Source: Pseudomonas taetrolens
GTDB taxonomy: Bacteria; Pseudomonadota; Gammaproteobacteria; Pseudomonadales; Pseudomonadaceae
Assembly (NCBI RefSeq): GCF_900475285.1
Contig: NZ_LS483370.1
Span: 1,316,001-1,380,000, forward strand
Reading direction: 5' to 3'
Length of the DNA: 64,000 bases
Shown: positions 43,695-54,621 of the stretch, piece after piece
How the letters are laid out: the number at the start of each line of letters is the position of its first letter
Position numbering within the stretch: position 1 is the stretch's first letter
Program-made: the position numbers and the translations under genes
Notes under the pieces: model-generated
What the model was told of the DNA's origin: nothing
The model's database searches: none
What the model saw: the letters and a program-made list of their open reading frames with translations, nothing else

Positions 43695-45614
43695 ATGACC
43701 CTGCTCAAATTCAGCGATGTGTCCCTTGCTTTCGGCTCTATGCCGTTGTTGGACAAGGTGTCCTGGCAGATCGCCCGTGGAGAGCGGGTGTGCATCATCG
43801 GCCGCAACGGCACCGGCAAGTCCAGCATGATGAAGCTGGTTAAAGGTGATCAAAAGCCCGACGACGGCTCTGTCTGGCGCGCACCCGGCCTCAAGATTGG
43901 CGAATTGCCGCAAGAGTTGCCGGTTGCCGACGAACGGACCGTGTTCGACGTAGTGGCCGAAGGTCTGGACGGTGTGGGCGAACTGCTTGCGCAGTACCAC
44001 CACCTGAGCCAGAACATCGTGACCGATGCCGATCTGGACAAGCTGATGCACGTCCAGCAAGACCTCGAAGCCCGTGACGGCTGGCGCTTGCAGCAATTGG
44101 TCGATAGCACCCTGAGCCGCTTGCAGCTACCGGCTGACAAAACGCTTGCAGAATTGTCCGGTGGCTGGCGTCGACGCGTCCTGCTGGCGCAAGCACTGGT
44201 TTCCGAACCGGATCTGTTGCTGCTCGACGAACCGACCAACCACCTGGACATCGGCGCAATCGCCTGGCTTGAAGAAGCCCTGAAGGATTTCCAGGGCGCG
44301 GTTCTGTTCATTACGCACGACCGTTCATTCCTGCAAAACCTGGCGACCCGGATCCTGGAACTGGATCGTGGCGGCCTGATCGACTGGAACGGCGACTACG
44401 CCAGCTTCCTGGTTCACAAGGAAGCGACCCTGGCGGCTGAAGAAACGGCTAACGCCTTGTTCGACAAACGCCTGGCCCAGGAAGAAGTGTGGATTCGCCA
44501 GGGCATCAAGGCGCGCCGTACCCGTAACGAAGGCCGTGTTCGCGCGTTGAAAGAATTGCGCGTCGAGCGCAGCGAGCGTCGTGAGCGCACCGGTAAAGCC
44601 AACATCCAGCTCGACACCGCCGACAAGTCCGGCAAGCAGGTGATGGTGCTGGAAAACGTCAGCTTTGCTCACCCGGGTGGTCCGTTCCTGCTCAAGGACT
44701 TCTCGATGGTGCTCCAGCGCGGCGACCGTATCGGTCTGCTGGGTGCCAACGGTACGGGTAAAACCACGCTGTTGAAACTGATGCTGGGCGGTCTGACGCC
44801 TACCGAGGGTACGGTTGAAGAGGGCACTCGAATCGACGTAGCTTACTTCGATCAGTTGCGTCACCAGTTGGACCTGGAAAAAACCGTTATCGATAACGTG
44901 GCTGAAGGCCGCGACTTTATCGAGATCGACGGCCAAAGCCGCCACGTGCTCAGTTATCTGGGCGACTTCCTGTTCAGCCCTCAGCGTGCCCGTACGCCGG
45001 TCAAGGCGCTGTCAGGTGGTGAGCGTGCGCGTCTGTTGCTGGCGAAGCTGTTCAGCAAGCCTGCCAACCTGCTGGTACTGGATGAGCCGACCAACGACCT
45101 GGACGTTGAAACGCTGGAGCTGCTGGAGGAGGTTTTGCTGACCTTCAAAGGCACCGTGCTGATGGTCAGCCACGACCGGGCATTCCTCGACAACGTGGTG
45201 ACCAGTACTCTGGTGTTCCAGGGCGAAGGCAAGGTCCGCGAATACGTGGGCGGCTATCAGGACTGGCTGCGTCAGGGCGGTTCACCTCGCCTGTTGGGCG
45301 TGACCGAGAGCAAGTCCGGCAAAGCCGACTTGAACTCTGCCGTAGTGGAGGCCGCTCCGGCACCGGTTGCTGCCGCTCAGCTTGCACCTGTGGCAAAAAA
45401 GAAGCTCAGCTACAAGTTACAGCGCGAGCTGGAAGCCTTGCCGGGTGATATTGATGCGAAAGAGCAGGCGATTGCTGTCGTTGAAGCCGAAATGGCGGAT
45501 TCAGGCTTTTACCTGCTGCCTGCGGCCAAAACTGCAGAAGTGATCGCCAAGCTTGAAAAGCTGCAGGCAGAGCTTGAGCAATTGGTCGAGCGTTGGGCTG
45601 AGCTGGATGCCTGA
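43695..45614 (+). CDS. uup: ABC-F family ATPase Uup
   Basis: This 639-residue soluble twin-ATPase lacks membrane spans. The start is ATG 43695 (MTLLKFSDVSLAFGSM) after TTGGAGAAG. Walker A: IIGRNGTGKSSMMK and LLGANGTGKTTLLK; signatures: LSGGWRRRVLLAQAL and LSGGERARLLLAKL; Walker B: LLLLDEPTNHLD and LLVLDEPTNDLD. A linker and a C-terminal Lys/Glu-rich coiled coil (about 570-639, after a Pro/Ala stretch) are typical of Uup, which binds branched DNA or the ribosome and suppresses transposon excision. Confidence 0.95.
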   Translation: MTLLKFSDVSLAFGSMPLLDKVSWQIARGERVCIIGRNGTGKSSMMKLVKGDQKPDDGSVWRAPGLKIGELPQELPVADERTVFDVVAEGLDGVGELLAQYHHLSQNIVTDADLDKLMHVQQDLEARDGWRLQQLVDSTLSRLQLPADKTLAELSGGWRRRVLLAQALVSEPDLLLLDEPTNHLDIGAIAWLEEALKDFQGAVLFITHDRSFLQNLATRILELDRGGLIDWNGDYASFLVHKEATLAAEETANALFDKRLAQEEVWIRQGIKARRTRNEGRVRALKELRVERSERRERTGKANIQLDTADKSGKQVMVLENVSFAHPGGPFLLKDFSMVLQRGDRIGLLGANGTGKTTLLKLMLGGLTPTEGTVEEGTRIDVAYFDQLRHQLDLEKTVIDNVAEGRDFIEIDGQSRHVLSYLGDFLFSPQRARTPVKALSGGERARLLLAKLFSKPANLLVLDEPTNDLDVETLELLEEVLLTFKGTVLMVSHDRAFLDNVVTSTLVFQGEGKVREYVGGYQDWLRQGGSPRLLGVTESKSGKADLNSAVVEAAPAPVAAAQLAPVAKKKLSYKLQRELEALPGDIDAKEQAIAVVEAEMADSGFYLLPAAKTAEVIAKLEKLQAELEQLVERWAELDA

Positions 45615-45633
45615 TTGAGCGCCTGCTGATATG

Positions 45634-45672
45634 AAAAAGCCCGGCACCTTGAACAAGGTGCCGGGCTTTTTT
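45634..45672. terminator. Bidirectional terminator between uup and the usp gene
   Basis: AAAAAGCCCGGCACCTT and AAGGTGCCGGGCTTTTT form a 17-bp stem with a GAAC loop, with A and T tracts on either side of the convergent genes. Confidence 0.93.
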
Positions 45673-45692
45673 GCTATGGCGGGCGTGTGCCC

Positions 45693-46133
45693 TTATTCGG
45701 CTTTCTTCAGGCTTACAGCCAGAACATCGCAGGGTGCACCATGCAGTACGTCGTTGGCGGTAGAGCCCAGCAGCAGTGCCAGGCCGTGACGGCCATGACT
45801 GCCGACCACGATCAGGTCGCAGGCTTGCGCTTTGGCCAGGGCATGGATTTCCTGGCGCGGCTGACCATAGGTCAGGTGGCAGTTGTCTTTTGAGAGCTGC
45901 GGGTATTTGTGGATAAGGCGCTCAAGGCGTTCCTTGGCCTGATCGAATTGTTGTTGCTGCAATTGTGAGAGGTCCATTGGCACGTCGCCACCAAACGCCA
46001 TGGCCATTGGCTCAACGATATGTACCAGTGACAGTTTGGCTCCGTTAGCCTTGGCGCTTTCGCTGGCGCGGTTGATCACGGGGTCACATTCTTCGGTCAG
46101 GTCGACGGCGACCAAAATATGTTCGTAGGGCAT
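45693..46133 (-). CDS. Universal stress protein family
   Basis: This is a 146-residue UspA-fold protein. The N-terminus YEHILVAVDLTEECDPVI and the C-terminal VVGSHGRHGLALLLGSTANDVLHGAPCDVLAV carry the ATP-binding G-2X-G-9X-G-S/T pattern (GSHGRHG...GSTAN). It is cytoplasmic. Members respond to starvation and oxygen limitation; the target is unknown. ATG 46133 follows a purine-rich AGGAGCG on the minus strand. Confidence 0.94.
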   Translation of the reverse strand: MPYEHILVAVDLTEECDPVINRASESAKANGAKLSLVHIVEPMAMAFGGDVPMDLSQLQQQQFDQAKERLERLIHKYPQLSKDNCHLTYGQPRQEIHALAKAQACDLIVVGSHGRHGLALLLGSTANDVLHGAPCDVLAVSLKKAE

Positions 46134-46236
46134 GTGAGTCGCTCCTGTAAATGGCGATTAATTATGAGTATGGACCTTTTACAAGGCCTTGCTTCAAGTC
46201 AGGGTCACTCGTTTTTCAAGTAATGAGAGTACAGAT

Positions 46237-46674
46237 ATGACGGTATGGATAGTGGTGTCAATCCTGGCGCTGGTTTTGAGCCCCCTGGCGTGGTTGCGAC
46301 CCTCTCGAAGTCAGAGTGGGCGCATGAACCTGCGCATGGAAGCACGACGCATGGGGTTGGCTATGCAGCTGGCGCCTCAGGAATGGCCTCACTGGATCGA
46401 ACCCGAGCCGCCTAGCCCCTGCGCGCAGTATCACCATCCGCGGCGCAGTACTAAGCCAGATGTATGGTGCTATTGGCAATCAGTACCGGGAAAATGGCTC
46501 AATCGCTGGCAGGAAGAATGCGTGGATCCCCACCTGCTGGAACAGTTCGGCAAGCTGCCGGGCAACGTATACAAGATCGAGGCCGATACGCAGATGATTG
46601 TGCTGGTCTGGGGCGAGAAGGGCGATGCTGACGTATTGAAAGCGATTGATCAGGTCCTGAGGGCTCTGGCGTGA
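46237..46674 (+). CDS. Membrane-anchored protein of unknown function
   Basis: This is a 145-residue protein. ATG 46237 (MTVWIVVSILALVLSPLAWL) gives an N-terminal membrane anchor (about residues 3-20); the earlier start 46189 is not supported. The rest is soluble, Trp- and Pro-rich (EWPHWIEPEPPSPC, KPDVWCYWQSVPGKWLNRWQEEC), with four Trp in about 40 residues. A C-terminal alpha/beta stretch IVLVWGEKGDADVLKAIDQVL follows. It sits between usp and fadB as in other pseudomonads (from memory). No function is known. Confidence 0.8.
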   Translation: MTVWIVVSILALVLSPLAWLRPSRSQSGRMNLRMEARRMGLAMQLAPQEWPHWIEPEPPSPCAQYHHPRRSTKPDVWCYWQSVPGKWLNRWQEECVDPHLLEQFGKLPGNVYKIEADTQMIVLVWGEKGDADVLKAIDQVLRALA

Positions 46675-46856
46675 TACAGGCAGCGGCTGCAGCGTTTGTC
46701 ATCATTGTTTTGGACAATTGACAATCGATGGCTTTTCCGTGAAGGTGTCGTCACCCAAATCAAACGGGCGTATGAATCGAGTGTTTGTCATGTCAGACAA
46801 CGCTCACATAACCCCGACTATCGCGTTGGCGGGTGTGCCTGACGGATTGGCGTTAG

Positions 46857-46895
46857 CATTGACGCAAAGGTCAATGACTGCCAGACGCTAGCGTC
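46857..46895 (+). promoter_or_regulatory. Two palindromes upstream of fadBA
   Basis: CATTGAC (46857-46863) and GTCAATG (46870-46876) form a perfect 7-bp inverted repeat with a 6-bp spacer. GACGCTAGCGTC (46884-46895) is a perfect 12-bp palindrome. Both lie 40-80 bp before fadB, a plausible operator zone. No clear PsrA-type site (GAAAC-N4-GTTTC) is seen here. Role inferred only from position. Confidence 0.4.
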
Positions 46896-46936
46896 CGACG
46901 TGTACTGTTCAGCTTCCATATCGTGGAGATCAGTTG

Positions 46937-49084
46937 ATGATTTACGAAGGTAAAGCCATCACGGTAACGGCTCTTGAAAGCGGCATCGTCGAATTGAAAT
47001 TCGACCTCAAGGGTGAGTCCGTCAACAAGTTCAACCGTCTAACCCTGAACGAATTGCGTCAGGCAGTGGATGCGATCAAGGCAGATGCTTCGGTCAAGGG
47101 TGTCATCGTTTCCAGCGGTAAAGACGTCTTTATCGTCGGCGCAGACATCACCGAATTCGTCGAAAACTTCAAGTTGCCGGATGCCGAGCTGATTGCAGGC
47201 AATCTCGAAGCCAACAAAATCTTCAGTGATTTCGAAGACCTCAACGTACCGACAGTTGCGGCCATCAATGGCATCGCACTGGGTGGCGGTCTCGAAATGT
47301 GCCTGGCCGCGGACTTCCGGGTCATGGCCGACAGCGCCAAGATTGGCCTGCCTGAAGTCAAGCTGGGCATTTACCCGGGTTTTGGCGGCACCGTTCGCCT
47401 GCCACGTCTGATTGGCGTCGACAATGCTGTGGAGTGGATTGCCTCCGGCAAGGAAAACCGCGCTGAAGATGCGCTGAAAGTCAGCGCCGTTGATGCTGTG
47501 GTTGCCCCCGCTCAATTGGCGAATGCCGCGCTGGACCTGATCAAGCGCGCCATCAGTGGCGAGCTGGACTACAAGGCCAAGCGTCAGCCGAAGCTCGAGA
47601 AGCTCAAGCTCAACGCCATTGAACAAATGATGGCTTTCGAAACGGCCAAGGGGTTCGTGGCCGGCCAGGCAGGCCCGAACTATCCTGCCCCGGTTGAAGC
47701 GATCAAGACGATCCAGAAAGCCGCCAACTTCGGTCGTGACAAGGCGCTGGAAGTGGAAGCTGCCGGCTTTGCCAAGCTGGCCAAGACGTCCGCTTCGCAG
47801 TGCCTGATCGGCCTGTTCCTGAACGATCAGGAACTCAAGAAAAAGGCCAAGGCCTACGACAAGATTGCCAGGGACGTGAAGCAGGCAGCCGTACTTGGCG
47901 CAGGCATCATGGGTGGCGGTATTGCCTATCAGTCGGCCTCCAAAGGTACGCCGATCCTGATGAAAGACATCAATGAACACGGCATCGAGCAGGGCCTGGC
48001 GGAAGCCGCCAAGCTGCTGGTTGGTCGCGTTGATAAAGGTCGTATGACCCCGGCGAAGATGGCTGAAGTGCTCAACGGCATTCGTCCTACCTTGTCTTAC
48101 GGCGATTTCGGCCACGTCGACCTGGTGGTCGAAGCGGTAGTCGAGAACCCGAAGGTCAAGCAAGCCGTGCTGGCTGAAGTGGAAAACCACGTCAAGGAAG
48201 ATGCCATTCTGGCCTCCAACACCTCGACCATTTCCATCAGCTTGCTGGCCAAGGCCCTCAAGCGTCCGGAAAACTTTGTCGGCATGCACTTCTTCAACCC
48301 GGTGCACATGATGCCGCTGGTTGAAGTGATCCGTGGCGAGAAGTCCAGCGATCTGGCTGTAGCAACCACCGTTGCCTACGCCAAGAAAATGGGCAAGAAC
48401 CCGATCGTCGTCAACGATTGCCCGGGCTTCCTGGTCAACCGCGTGCTGTTCCCGTATTTCGGCGGTTTCGCCCGCTTGGTCAGTGCCGGTGTCGACTTCG
48501 TGCGCATCGACAAGGTCATGGAAAAATTCGGCTGGCCAATGGGCCCGGCTTACCTGATGGACGTGGTCGGCATCGACACCGGTCACCACGGCCGTGACGT
48601 CATGGCTGAAGGTTTCCCGGATCGCATGAAAGACGATCGCCGCTCGGCGATTGATGCTCTGTACGAAGCCAAGCGCCTGGGTCAGAAAAACGGCAAGGGT
48701 TTCTATGCCTACGAGGCAGACAAGCGCGGCAAGCAGAAGAAAGTCGTTGATTCGAGCGTGCTTGAAGTGCTCAAGCCGATCGTCTACGAGCAGCGTGAAG
48801 TCACCGACGAAGACATCATCAACTGGATGATGATCCCGTTGTGCCTGGAAACCGTGCGTTGCCTGGAAGACGGCATCGTTGAAACCGCAGCCGAAGCCGA
48901 TATGGGCCTGGTCTACGGTATTGGCTTCCCTCTGTTCCGTGGCGGCGCCCTGCGCTACATCGATTCGATCGGTGTTGCAGAGTTCGTGGCCCTGGCCGAT
49001 CAGTACGCTGACTTGGGCGCGCTGTACCACCCGACTGCGAAGCTGCGTGAGATGGCCAAGAACGGCCAGAGCTTCTTCGGTTAA
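46937..49084 (+). CDS. fadB: Fatty acid oxidation complex subunit alpha FadB
   Basis: This 715-residue multifunctional enzyme acts in beta-oxidation. ATG 46937 ([10 protein letters not shown]) is chosen over a TTG three bases earlier; GGAG precedes it. The N-terminal enoyl-CoA hydratase/isomerase domain (about 1-190) has [13 protein letters not shown] and [19 protein letters not shown] with the two catalytic Glu. The NAD-binding 3-hydroxyacyl-CoA dehydrogenase domain (about 310-500) has [15 protein letters not shown] and [16 protein letters not shown] with catalytic His. The C-terminal HAD domain pair follows. fadA begins 27 bp downstream; the subunits form an alpha2beta2 complex. Confidence 0.98.
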   Translation: MIYEGKAITVTALESGIVELKFDLKGESVNKFNRLTLNELRQAVDAIKADASVKGVIVSSGKDVFIVGADITEFVENFKLPDAELIAGNLEANKIFSDFEDLNVPTVAAINGIALGGGLEMCLAADFRVMADSAKIGLPEVKLGIYPGFGGTVRLPRLIGVDNAVEWIASGKENRAEDALKVSAVDAVVAPAQLANAALDLIKRAISGELDYKAKRQPKLEKLKLNAIEQMMAFETAKGFVAGQAGPNYPAPVEAIKTIQKAANFGRDKALEVEAAGFAKLAKTSASQCLIGLFLNDQELKKKAKAYDKIARDVKQAAVLGAGIMGGGIAYQSASKGTPILMKDINEHGIEQGLAEAAKLLVGRVDKGRMTPAKMAEVLNGIRPTLSYGDFGHVDLVVEAVVENPKVKQAVLAEVENHVKEDAILASNTSTISISLLAKALKRPENFVGMHFFNPVHMMPLVEVIRGEKSSDLAVATTVAYAKKMGKNPIVVNDCPGFLVNRVLFPYFGGFARLVSAGVDFVRIDKVMEKFGWPMGPAYLMDVVGIDTGHHGRDVMAEGFPDRMKDDRRSAIDALYEAKRLGQKNGKGFYAYEADKRGKQKKVVDSSVLEVLKPIVYEQREVTDEDIINWMMIPLCLETVRCLEDGIVETAAEADMGLVYGIGFPLFRGGALRYIDSIGVAEFVALADQYADLGALYHPTAKLREMAKNGQSFFG

Positions 49085-49096
49085 GCGCCCCATTAG

Positions 49097-50287
<1,191 letters not shown>

Positions 50288-50303
50288 GCGTTGCGTTGAG
50301 GGA

Positions 50304-50330
50304 AGCCGGGGCCATGTGCCCCGGTTTTTG
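50304..50330 (+). terminator. Terminator of fadBA
   Basis: CCGGGGC (50306-50312) and GCCCCGG (50318-50324) form the stem and a T-rich tail follows. Confidence 0.85.
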
Positions 50331-50393
50331 TTTTTGGGCAGTTTTTATTTTTTCTTGAGTGTATTTTTTTATTTGTATGAGGAGGGCCGCAAT

Positions 50394-50630
50394 ATGCAGC
50401 TACAACCTGGGCTCTATCAACATTACAAAGGGCCGCAATATCGGGTATTCAATGTGGCTCGCCACTCTGAAACCGAAGAAGAAGTCGTGTTCTACCAGGC
50501 CCTGTATGGCGATTTCGGTTTTTGGGTGCGTCCGTTGAGCATGTTTCTGGAAACCGTCACCGTCGAAGGTGAGCAGGTGCCGCGCTTTGCTCTGATCCAG
50601 GCTGAACCCAGCCTCTTTTCCCGGCCCTGA
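50394..50630 (+). CDS. DUF1653 domain-containing small protein
   Basis: This 78-residue protein starts at ATG 50394 (MQLQPGLYQHYKGPQYRVF) with GGAGG at 50381-50385; the open frame extends upstream without a start signal. The domain signature is visible: PGLYQHYKGPQYRVFNVARHSETEEEVVFYQALYG, then FWVRPLSMFLETV. It is a soluble beta-rich protein of unknown function. Conserved between fadA and topA in Pseudomonas. Confidence 0.93.
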   Translation: MQLQPGLYQHYKGPQYRVFNVARHSETEEEVVFYQALYGDFGFWVRPLSMFLETVTVEGEQVPRFALIQAEPSLFSRP

Positions 50631-50655
50631 GGCGAGGTCGCGCAGAACCCTGTGC

Positions 50656-50684
50656 TTGACCTCACCTTGTAGCCACTATATATA
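50656..50684 (+). promoter_or_regulatory. topA promoter
   Basis: TTGACC (50656-50661) and TATATA (50679-50684) with a 17-bp spacer form a strong sigma-70 promoter. Transcription would start near 50691, about 55 bp before the topA ATG. Confidence 0.75.
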
Positions 50685-50744
50685 GCGGTGCCGCGTCAGG
50701 CGCGAACCGCCTTTCACTTCTAGAATTCAGGAATTTTCTGATCC

Positions 50745-53372
50745 ATGGGCAAATCGCTGGTCATTGTGGAATCCCCGGCTAAGGCCAAGACCATCAACAA
50801 GTACTTGGGCAACGAGTACGTGGTGAAGTCGAGTATCGGCCATATCCGAGACCTGCCCACCAGCGGTTCGGCTAGCGCCAGCAAAGAACCGGCTGCCAAG
50901 CGTGGCAAGGCAGCGGCGGGCGAAGCGCCGGCCCTGTCGCCAAAAGAGAAGGCTCAAAAACAGCTGATCTCGCGCATGGGTGTCGATCCCGATCATGGCT
51001 GGAAAGCCAAGTACGAGATCCTCCCGGGCAAGGAAAAGGTCATCGAAGAGCTGCGCCGGCTCGCCAAGGATGCTGACACCATCTATCTCGCAACCGACTT
51101 GGATCGCGAGGGGGAAGCCATTGCCTGGCACCTGCGCGAAGCCATCGGTGGCGATGACAGCCGCTACAAGCGCGTGGTGTTCAACGAAATCACCAAGAAA
51201 GCGATCCAGGAAGCCTTCTCCAGGCCGGGCGAGCTGGACATCAATCGTGTCAACGCCCAGCAGGCGCGTCGGTTCCTCGATCGCGTAGTGGGTTACATGG
51301 TTTCGCCATTGCTGTGGGCAAAAATTGCCCGCGGCTTGTCGGCTGGCCGTGTGCAATCGGTTGCAGTGAAGCTGGTGGTGGAGCGCGAACGCGAAATTCG
51401 TGCCTTCAACCCTGAAGAGTACTGGGAAATCCATGCCGACCTGGGCACCGCCAAGGGTGCCAAGGTGCGTTTTGATGTGGCCCGTGAAAAAGGCGAGGCC
51501 TTCAAGCCGCTGAACGAAGCACAGGCCATGGCGGCGCTGGAGAAGCTCAAGAGCTCCAGCTATACCATCGCCAAACGTGAAGACAAGCCGACCAGCAGCA
51601 AACCGTCGGCGCCGTTCATCACGTCCACCTTGCAGCAGGCCGCCAGTAATCGCTTGGGCTTTGGTGTGAAGAAAACCATGATGATGGCCCAGCGCTTGTA
51701 TGAAGCGGGCTACATCACGTACATGCGTACCGACTCCACCAACCTTTCGGCCGATGCGGTCGAAATGGCGCGTACTTATATTGAAGGTGAGTTCGGCGCA
51801 TCGTACCTGCCGCCTGCTCCGAACGTGTACAGCAGCAAGGAAGGCGCCCAAGAGGCTCACGAAGCGATTCGTCCTTCTGACGTCAACATGCATCCGACCA
51901 AGCTGTCGGGCATGGAGCGTGACGCTGAGCGCCTCTACGAGCTGATCTGGCGCCAGTTCGTGGCGTGCCAGATGTTGCCGGCCAAGTATTTGTCGACCAC
52001 CGTCAGCGTGGCTGCTGGCGACTTTGAGCTGCGTGCCAAGGGCCGCATCCTGAAGTTCGACGGTTACACCCGTGTCATGCCGCAAATCGCCAAGCCGGGC
52101 GACGACGATGTGTTGCCGGACATGGCGCAGGGCGACGTGCTGAAATTGATCGATCTCGATCCTAGCCAGCACTTCACCAAGCCGCCTGCACGTTACTCCG
52201 AAGCCAGCCTGGTAAAAGAGATGGAAAAACGCGGTATCGGTCGTCCTTCGACCTATGCGGCAATCATCTCGACCATTCAGGATCGCGGTTACGTGGCGCT
52301 GCACAACCGCCGTTTCTACTCCGAGAAAATGGGCGATATCGTCACCGAGCGCTTGTCCGAGAGCTTCTCTGACCTGATGGACTACGGCTTCACCGCCGGC
52401 ATGGAAGAAAATCTCGATGACGTCGCGCACGGTGAGCGCGACTGGAAAAATGTGCTGGACGAGTTTTACGGCGACTTCAAAAAGAAACTCGAAGTTGCAG
52501 CCGCTCCAGATGGCGGCATGCGTGCCAATCAGCCGGTGATGACTGATATTCCGTGCAAGGAATGCGGTCGTCCAATGCAGATTCGTACGGCATCGACTGG
52601 TGTTTTCCTCGGGTGTTCGGGCTACAGCCTGCCGCCCAAAGAGCGCTGCAAGGCGACGGTCAACCTGGTGCCGGGCGACGAAATCGCTGCTGACGATGAA
52701 GGCGAGTCAGAATCGCTGGTGCTGTTGGGCAAGCATCGCTGCCCGATTTGCAGCACTGCGATGGATGCCTATCTGCTGGATGAGAAGCACAAGCTGCACA
52801 TCTGCGGTAACAACCCGGATTGCACCGGCTACGAAATCGAAGAAGGCAGCTACCGCATCAAGGGTTACGAAGGGCCTAGCCTGGAGTGCGACAAGTGCGG
52901 CAGCGAGATGCAGCTCAAGACCGGCCGTTTCGGCAAGTTCTTCGGTTGCACCAATGCCGAGTGCAAGAACACCCGCAAGCTGTTGAAAAGCGGTGAAGCG
53001 GCGCCGCCGAAAATGGACCCGGTGAAAATGCCGGAGCTCAAGTGCGAGAAGGTTAACGATACGTACATTCTGCGTGACGGTGCTTCGGGGTTGTTCCTGG
53101 CTGCCAGTCAATTCCCGAAAAACCGTGAGACCCGTGCGCCTTTGGTGATCGAAATTGTTCCGCACAAGGACGAAATTGACCCCAAGTACCACTTCTTGTG
53201 TGAAGCACCGAAAAAAGACCCGGATGGCCGTCCAGCCGTGATTCGCTACAGTCGCAAAACCAAAGAGCAGTACGTGCAGACTGAAGTGGATGGCAAGCCG
53301 ACCGGCTGGCGTGCGTTCTATGACGGTAACAGCTGGAAGGTTGAAGACAAGCGTAAGGAAAAAGACGCTTGA
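50745..53372 (+). CDS. topA: DNA topoisomerase I
   Basis: This 875-residue type IA enzyme relaxes negative supercoils. An N-terminal TOPRIM domain ([33 protein letters not shown], DxD near residue 116) precedes the catalytic Tyr326 in [15 protein letters not shown]-terminal zinc ribbons each have a Cxx[25 protein letters not shown] and [12 protein letters not shown], plus a basic tail. An insertion rich in Ala/Lys/Pro (about residues 40-65, [20 protein letters not shown]) is typical of Pseudomonas. A promoter lies upstream and a terminator downstream. Confidence 0.98.
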   Translation: MGKSLVIVESPAKAKTINKYLGNEYVVKSSIGHIRDLPTSGSASASKEPAAKRGKAAAGEAPALSPKEKAQKQLISRMGVDPDHGWKAKYEILPGKEKVIEELRRLAKDADTIYLATDLDREGEAIAWHLREAIGGDDSRYKRVVFNEITKKAIQEAFSRPGELDINRVNAQQARRFLDRVVGYMVSPLLWAKIARGLSAGRVQSVAVKLVVEREREIRAFNPEEYWEIHADLGTAKGAKVRFDVAREKGEAFKPLNEAQAMAALEKLKSSSYTIAKREDKPTSSKPSAPFITSTLQQAASNRLGFGVKKTMMMAQRLYEAGYITYMRTDSTNLSADAVEMARTYIEGEFGASYLPPAPNVYSSKEGAQEAHEAIRPSDVNMHPTKLSGMERDAERLYELIWRQFVACQMLPAKYLSTTVSVAAGDFELRAKGRILKFDGYTRVMPQIAKPGDDDVLPDMAQGDVLKLIDLDPSQHFTKPPARYSEASLVKEMEKRGIGRPSTYAAIISTIQDRGYVALHNRRFYSEKMGDIVTERLSESFSDLMDYGFTAGMEENLDDVAHGERDWKNVLDEFYGDFKKKLEVAAAPDGGMRANQPVMTDIPCKECGRPMQIRTASTGVFLGCSGYSLPPKERCKATVNLVPGDEIAADDEGESESLVLLGKHRCPICSTAMDAYLLDEKHKLHICGNNPDCTGYEIEEGSYRIKGYEGPSLECDKCGSEMQLKTGRFGKFFGCTNAECKNTRKLLKSGEAAPPKMDPVKMPELKCEKVNDTYILRDGASGLFLAASQFPKNRETRAPLVIEIVPHKDEIDPKYHFLCEAPKKDPDGRPAVIRYSRKTKEQYVQTEVDGKPTGWRAFYDGNSWKVEDKRKEKDA

Positions 53373-53389
53373 TCTGAGCCGCTGGCTTA

Positions 53390-53429
53390 AAAAAACCGCG
53401 CAAGGGCTTGTCTGCCTTGCGCGGTTTTT
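53390..53429 (+). terminator. Terminator of topA
   Basis: CCGCGCAAGG (53396-53405) and CCTTGCGCGG (53415-53424) form a 10-bp stem with a T-run after it. Confidence 0.9.
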
Positions 53430-53455
53430 GTTTGTGAGTGCACCTCTATCCCGTA

Positions 53456-53580
53456 GCAGTTGCCGCAGGCTACGTCCGGCGACGTAGTCGTCGCAAACTC
53501 AAGCACTGCGGTTTGAAAGTTGAGTTTGACGCTGCGTATTGATGATGACCGCGCAATCGGGCTCAGCCTGCGGCAACTGC
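53456..53580. repeat. Inverted pair of REP-like elements between topA and DUF6586
   Basis: GCAGTTGCCGCAGGCT (53456-53471) and AGCCTGCGGCAACTGC (53565-53580) are exact reverse complements, 93 bp apart, with the small stems of Pseudomonas REPs around them. They fill most of the 304-bp spacer. This family differs from the array at 40731 but matches the single copy at 13971. Confidence 0.65.
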
Positions 53581-53676
53581 TGCGAAGCGGGCATCCGGCT
53601 TTGCTCCTTGCGCCCACAGCCTCTCATCCCTGAGACTGTTTGCCAGCCCTAATTCAATTCGCTGTGGAGCGCCCTC

Positions 53677-54198
53677 ATGGCTCATGAACTCTATACCCGC
53701 ACCAATCAGAAAATCTATTTCGCCGGCCTGGCCCTGGATGCCATGAACAAGGCCGGGGAAGGGCGCGCCATGAATGCGCAGGGGTTGGTCCAGGCTGAGC
53801 GCGAGTCTGCAATATTCCATTTGTATGGTGCGCTTTTGGGCTTGTGCCATGAGATCGCAGGTTTTTATCGCCTGCCGCAAGCCAATGCGCCTCGTGTTGA
53901 GCTACTGCTGACGCAGGAAGTGCTGGATGCAACAGCTATTCCCGAGCTTGCAGAAATGGTCGAGCTGGCACGGGCTCCGCAGACATGGCTGGCGCAGCTG
54001 GTGGCCACCCATGCCGCGCTGTACCAGCCCTTGCAGGCGCCCAAAAAGGTCAAGGTCGATGTCTTTCAGCCGCTGATCGAGGCGGTCAATCTTGAGGATG
54101 AGGCGTCCGAGGAATTGAGCCGGGAGACCCTTGAGGCGTGGCGTCAGTCCTTGAAAGGGCTGGCCATTCGGTTTCGTGATGGACTCAATGAGTGCTGA
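53677..54198 (+). CDS. DUF6586 family protein
   Basis: This is a 173-residue, mainly helical cytoplasmic protein. The pattern ELYTRTNQKIYFAGLALDAM, QAERESAIFHLYGALLGLCHEIAGFY and the later LEAWRQSLKGLAIRFRDGLNEC is that of a Pseudomonas family encoded between topA and the sulA-lexA region. There is no catalytic motif and the function is unknown. TGGAGCGCCCTC precedes the ATG. Confidence 0.82.
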   Translation: MAHELYTRTNQKIYFAGLALDAMNKAGEGRAMNAQGLVQAERESAIFHLYGALLGLCHEIAGFYRLPQANAPRVELLLTQEVLDATAIPELAEMVELARAPQTWLAQLVATHAALYQPLQAPKKVKVDVFQPLIEAVNLEDEASEELSRETLEAWRQSLKGLAIRFRDGLNEC

Positions 54199-54315
54199 GG
54201 ATTATCGCCAAAACCGTACAGTCATTCATCAGTCCGGAGTGAATGCGGCGTATATCCTGGAAAATTTGTAAACGATGACTGGTATAATCTCGCGCTTTCG
54301 TGGAGAACAAACTTA

Positions 54316-54549
54316 ATGCCAACGTCCTTTCTAGAAATTGTCGAGTTGCCAGACGGCCGTATCGAGTTGCGCCGGGCTGAAGACGAAGGGTCTTTGGTGA
54401 CGCTGAACTTCTCTGAAGATGCCAAAGAGTTTCTTCAGGGGCAGCACGTCGAGGTGGCGAAAGCCATGCTTAGCGTAGGCGTGCAGATGGCTGGTCGGCT
54501 GGCTGAAGGCGAGCTCGAAAAAGATGATGGGCCGCGTATTCTTCATTAA
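54316..54549 (+). CDS. Small conserved protein of unknown function
   Basis: This is a 77-residue acidic protein (MPTSFLEIVELPDGRIELRR). GTGGAGAAC precedes the ATG. The pattern is a short beta-strand start and then a helix with VEVAKAMLSVGVQMAGRLAEGE. It is preserved next to topA/sulA in other pseudomonads as far as I recall. No domain or function known. It lies 117 bp after DUF6586 and may share its transcript. Confidence 0.75.
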   Translation: MPTSFLEIVELPDGRIELRRAEDEGSLVTLNFSEDAKEFLQGQHVEVAKAMLSVGVQMAGRLAEGELEKDDGPRILH

Positions 54550-54621
54550 GCGACCCATGACCGAGACATGTCACAGGGAGGCTTTTGTGTTCTGCAAAAG
54601 CCCTGCGGCAGTAGTGTCTGT

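Noticed and set aside
41552..43828. Longer Slt from 43828
   Set aside because: It overlaps the start of uup and has no signal; ATG 43480 gives a normal signal peptide.
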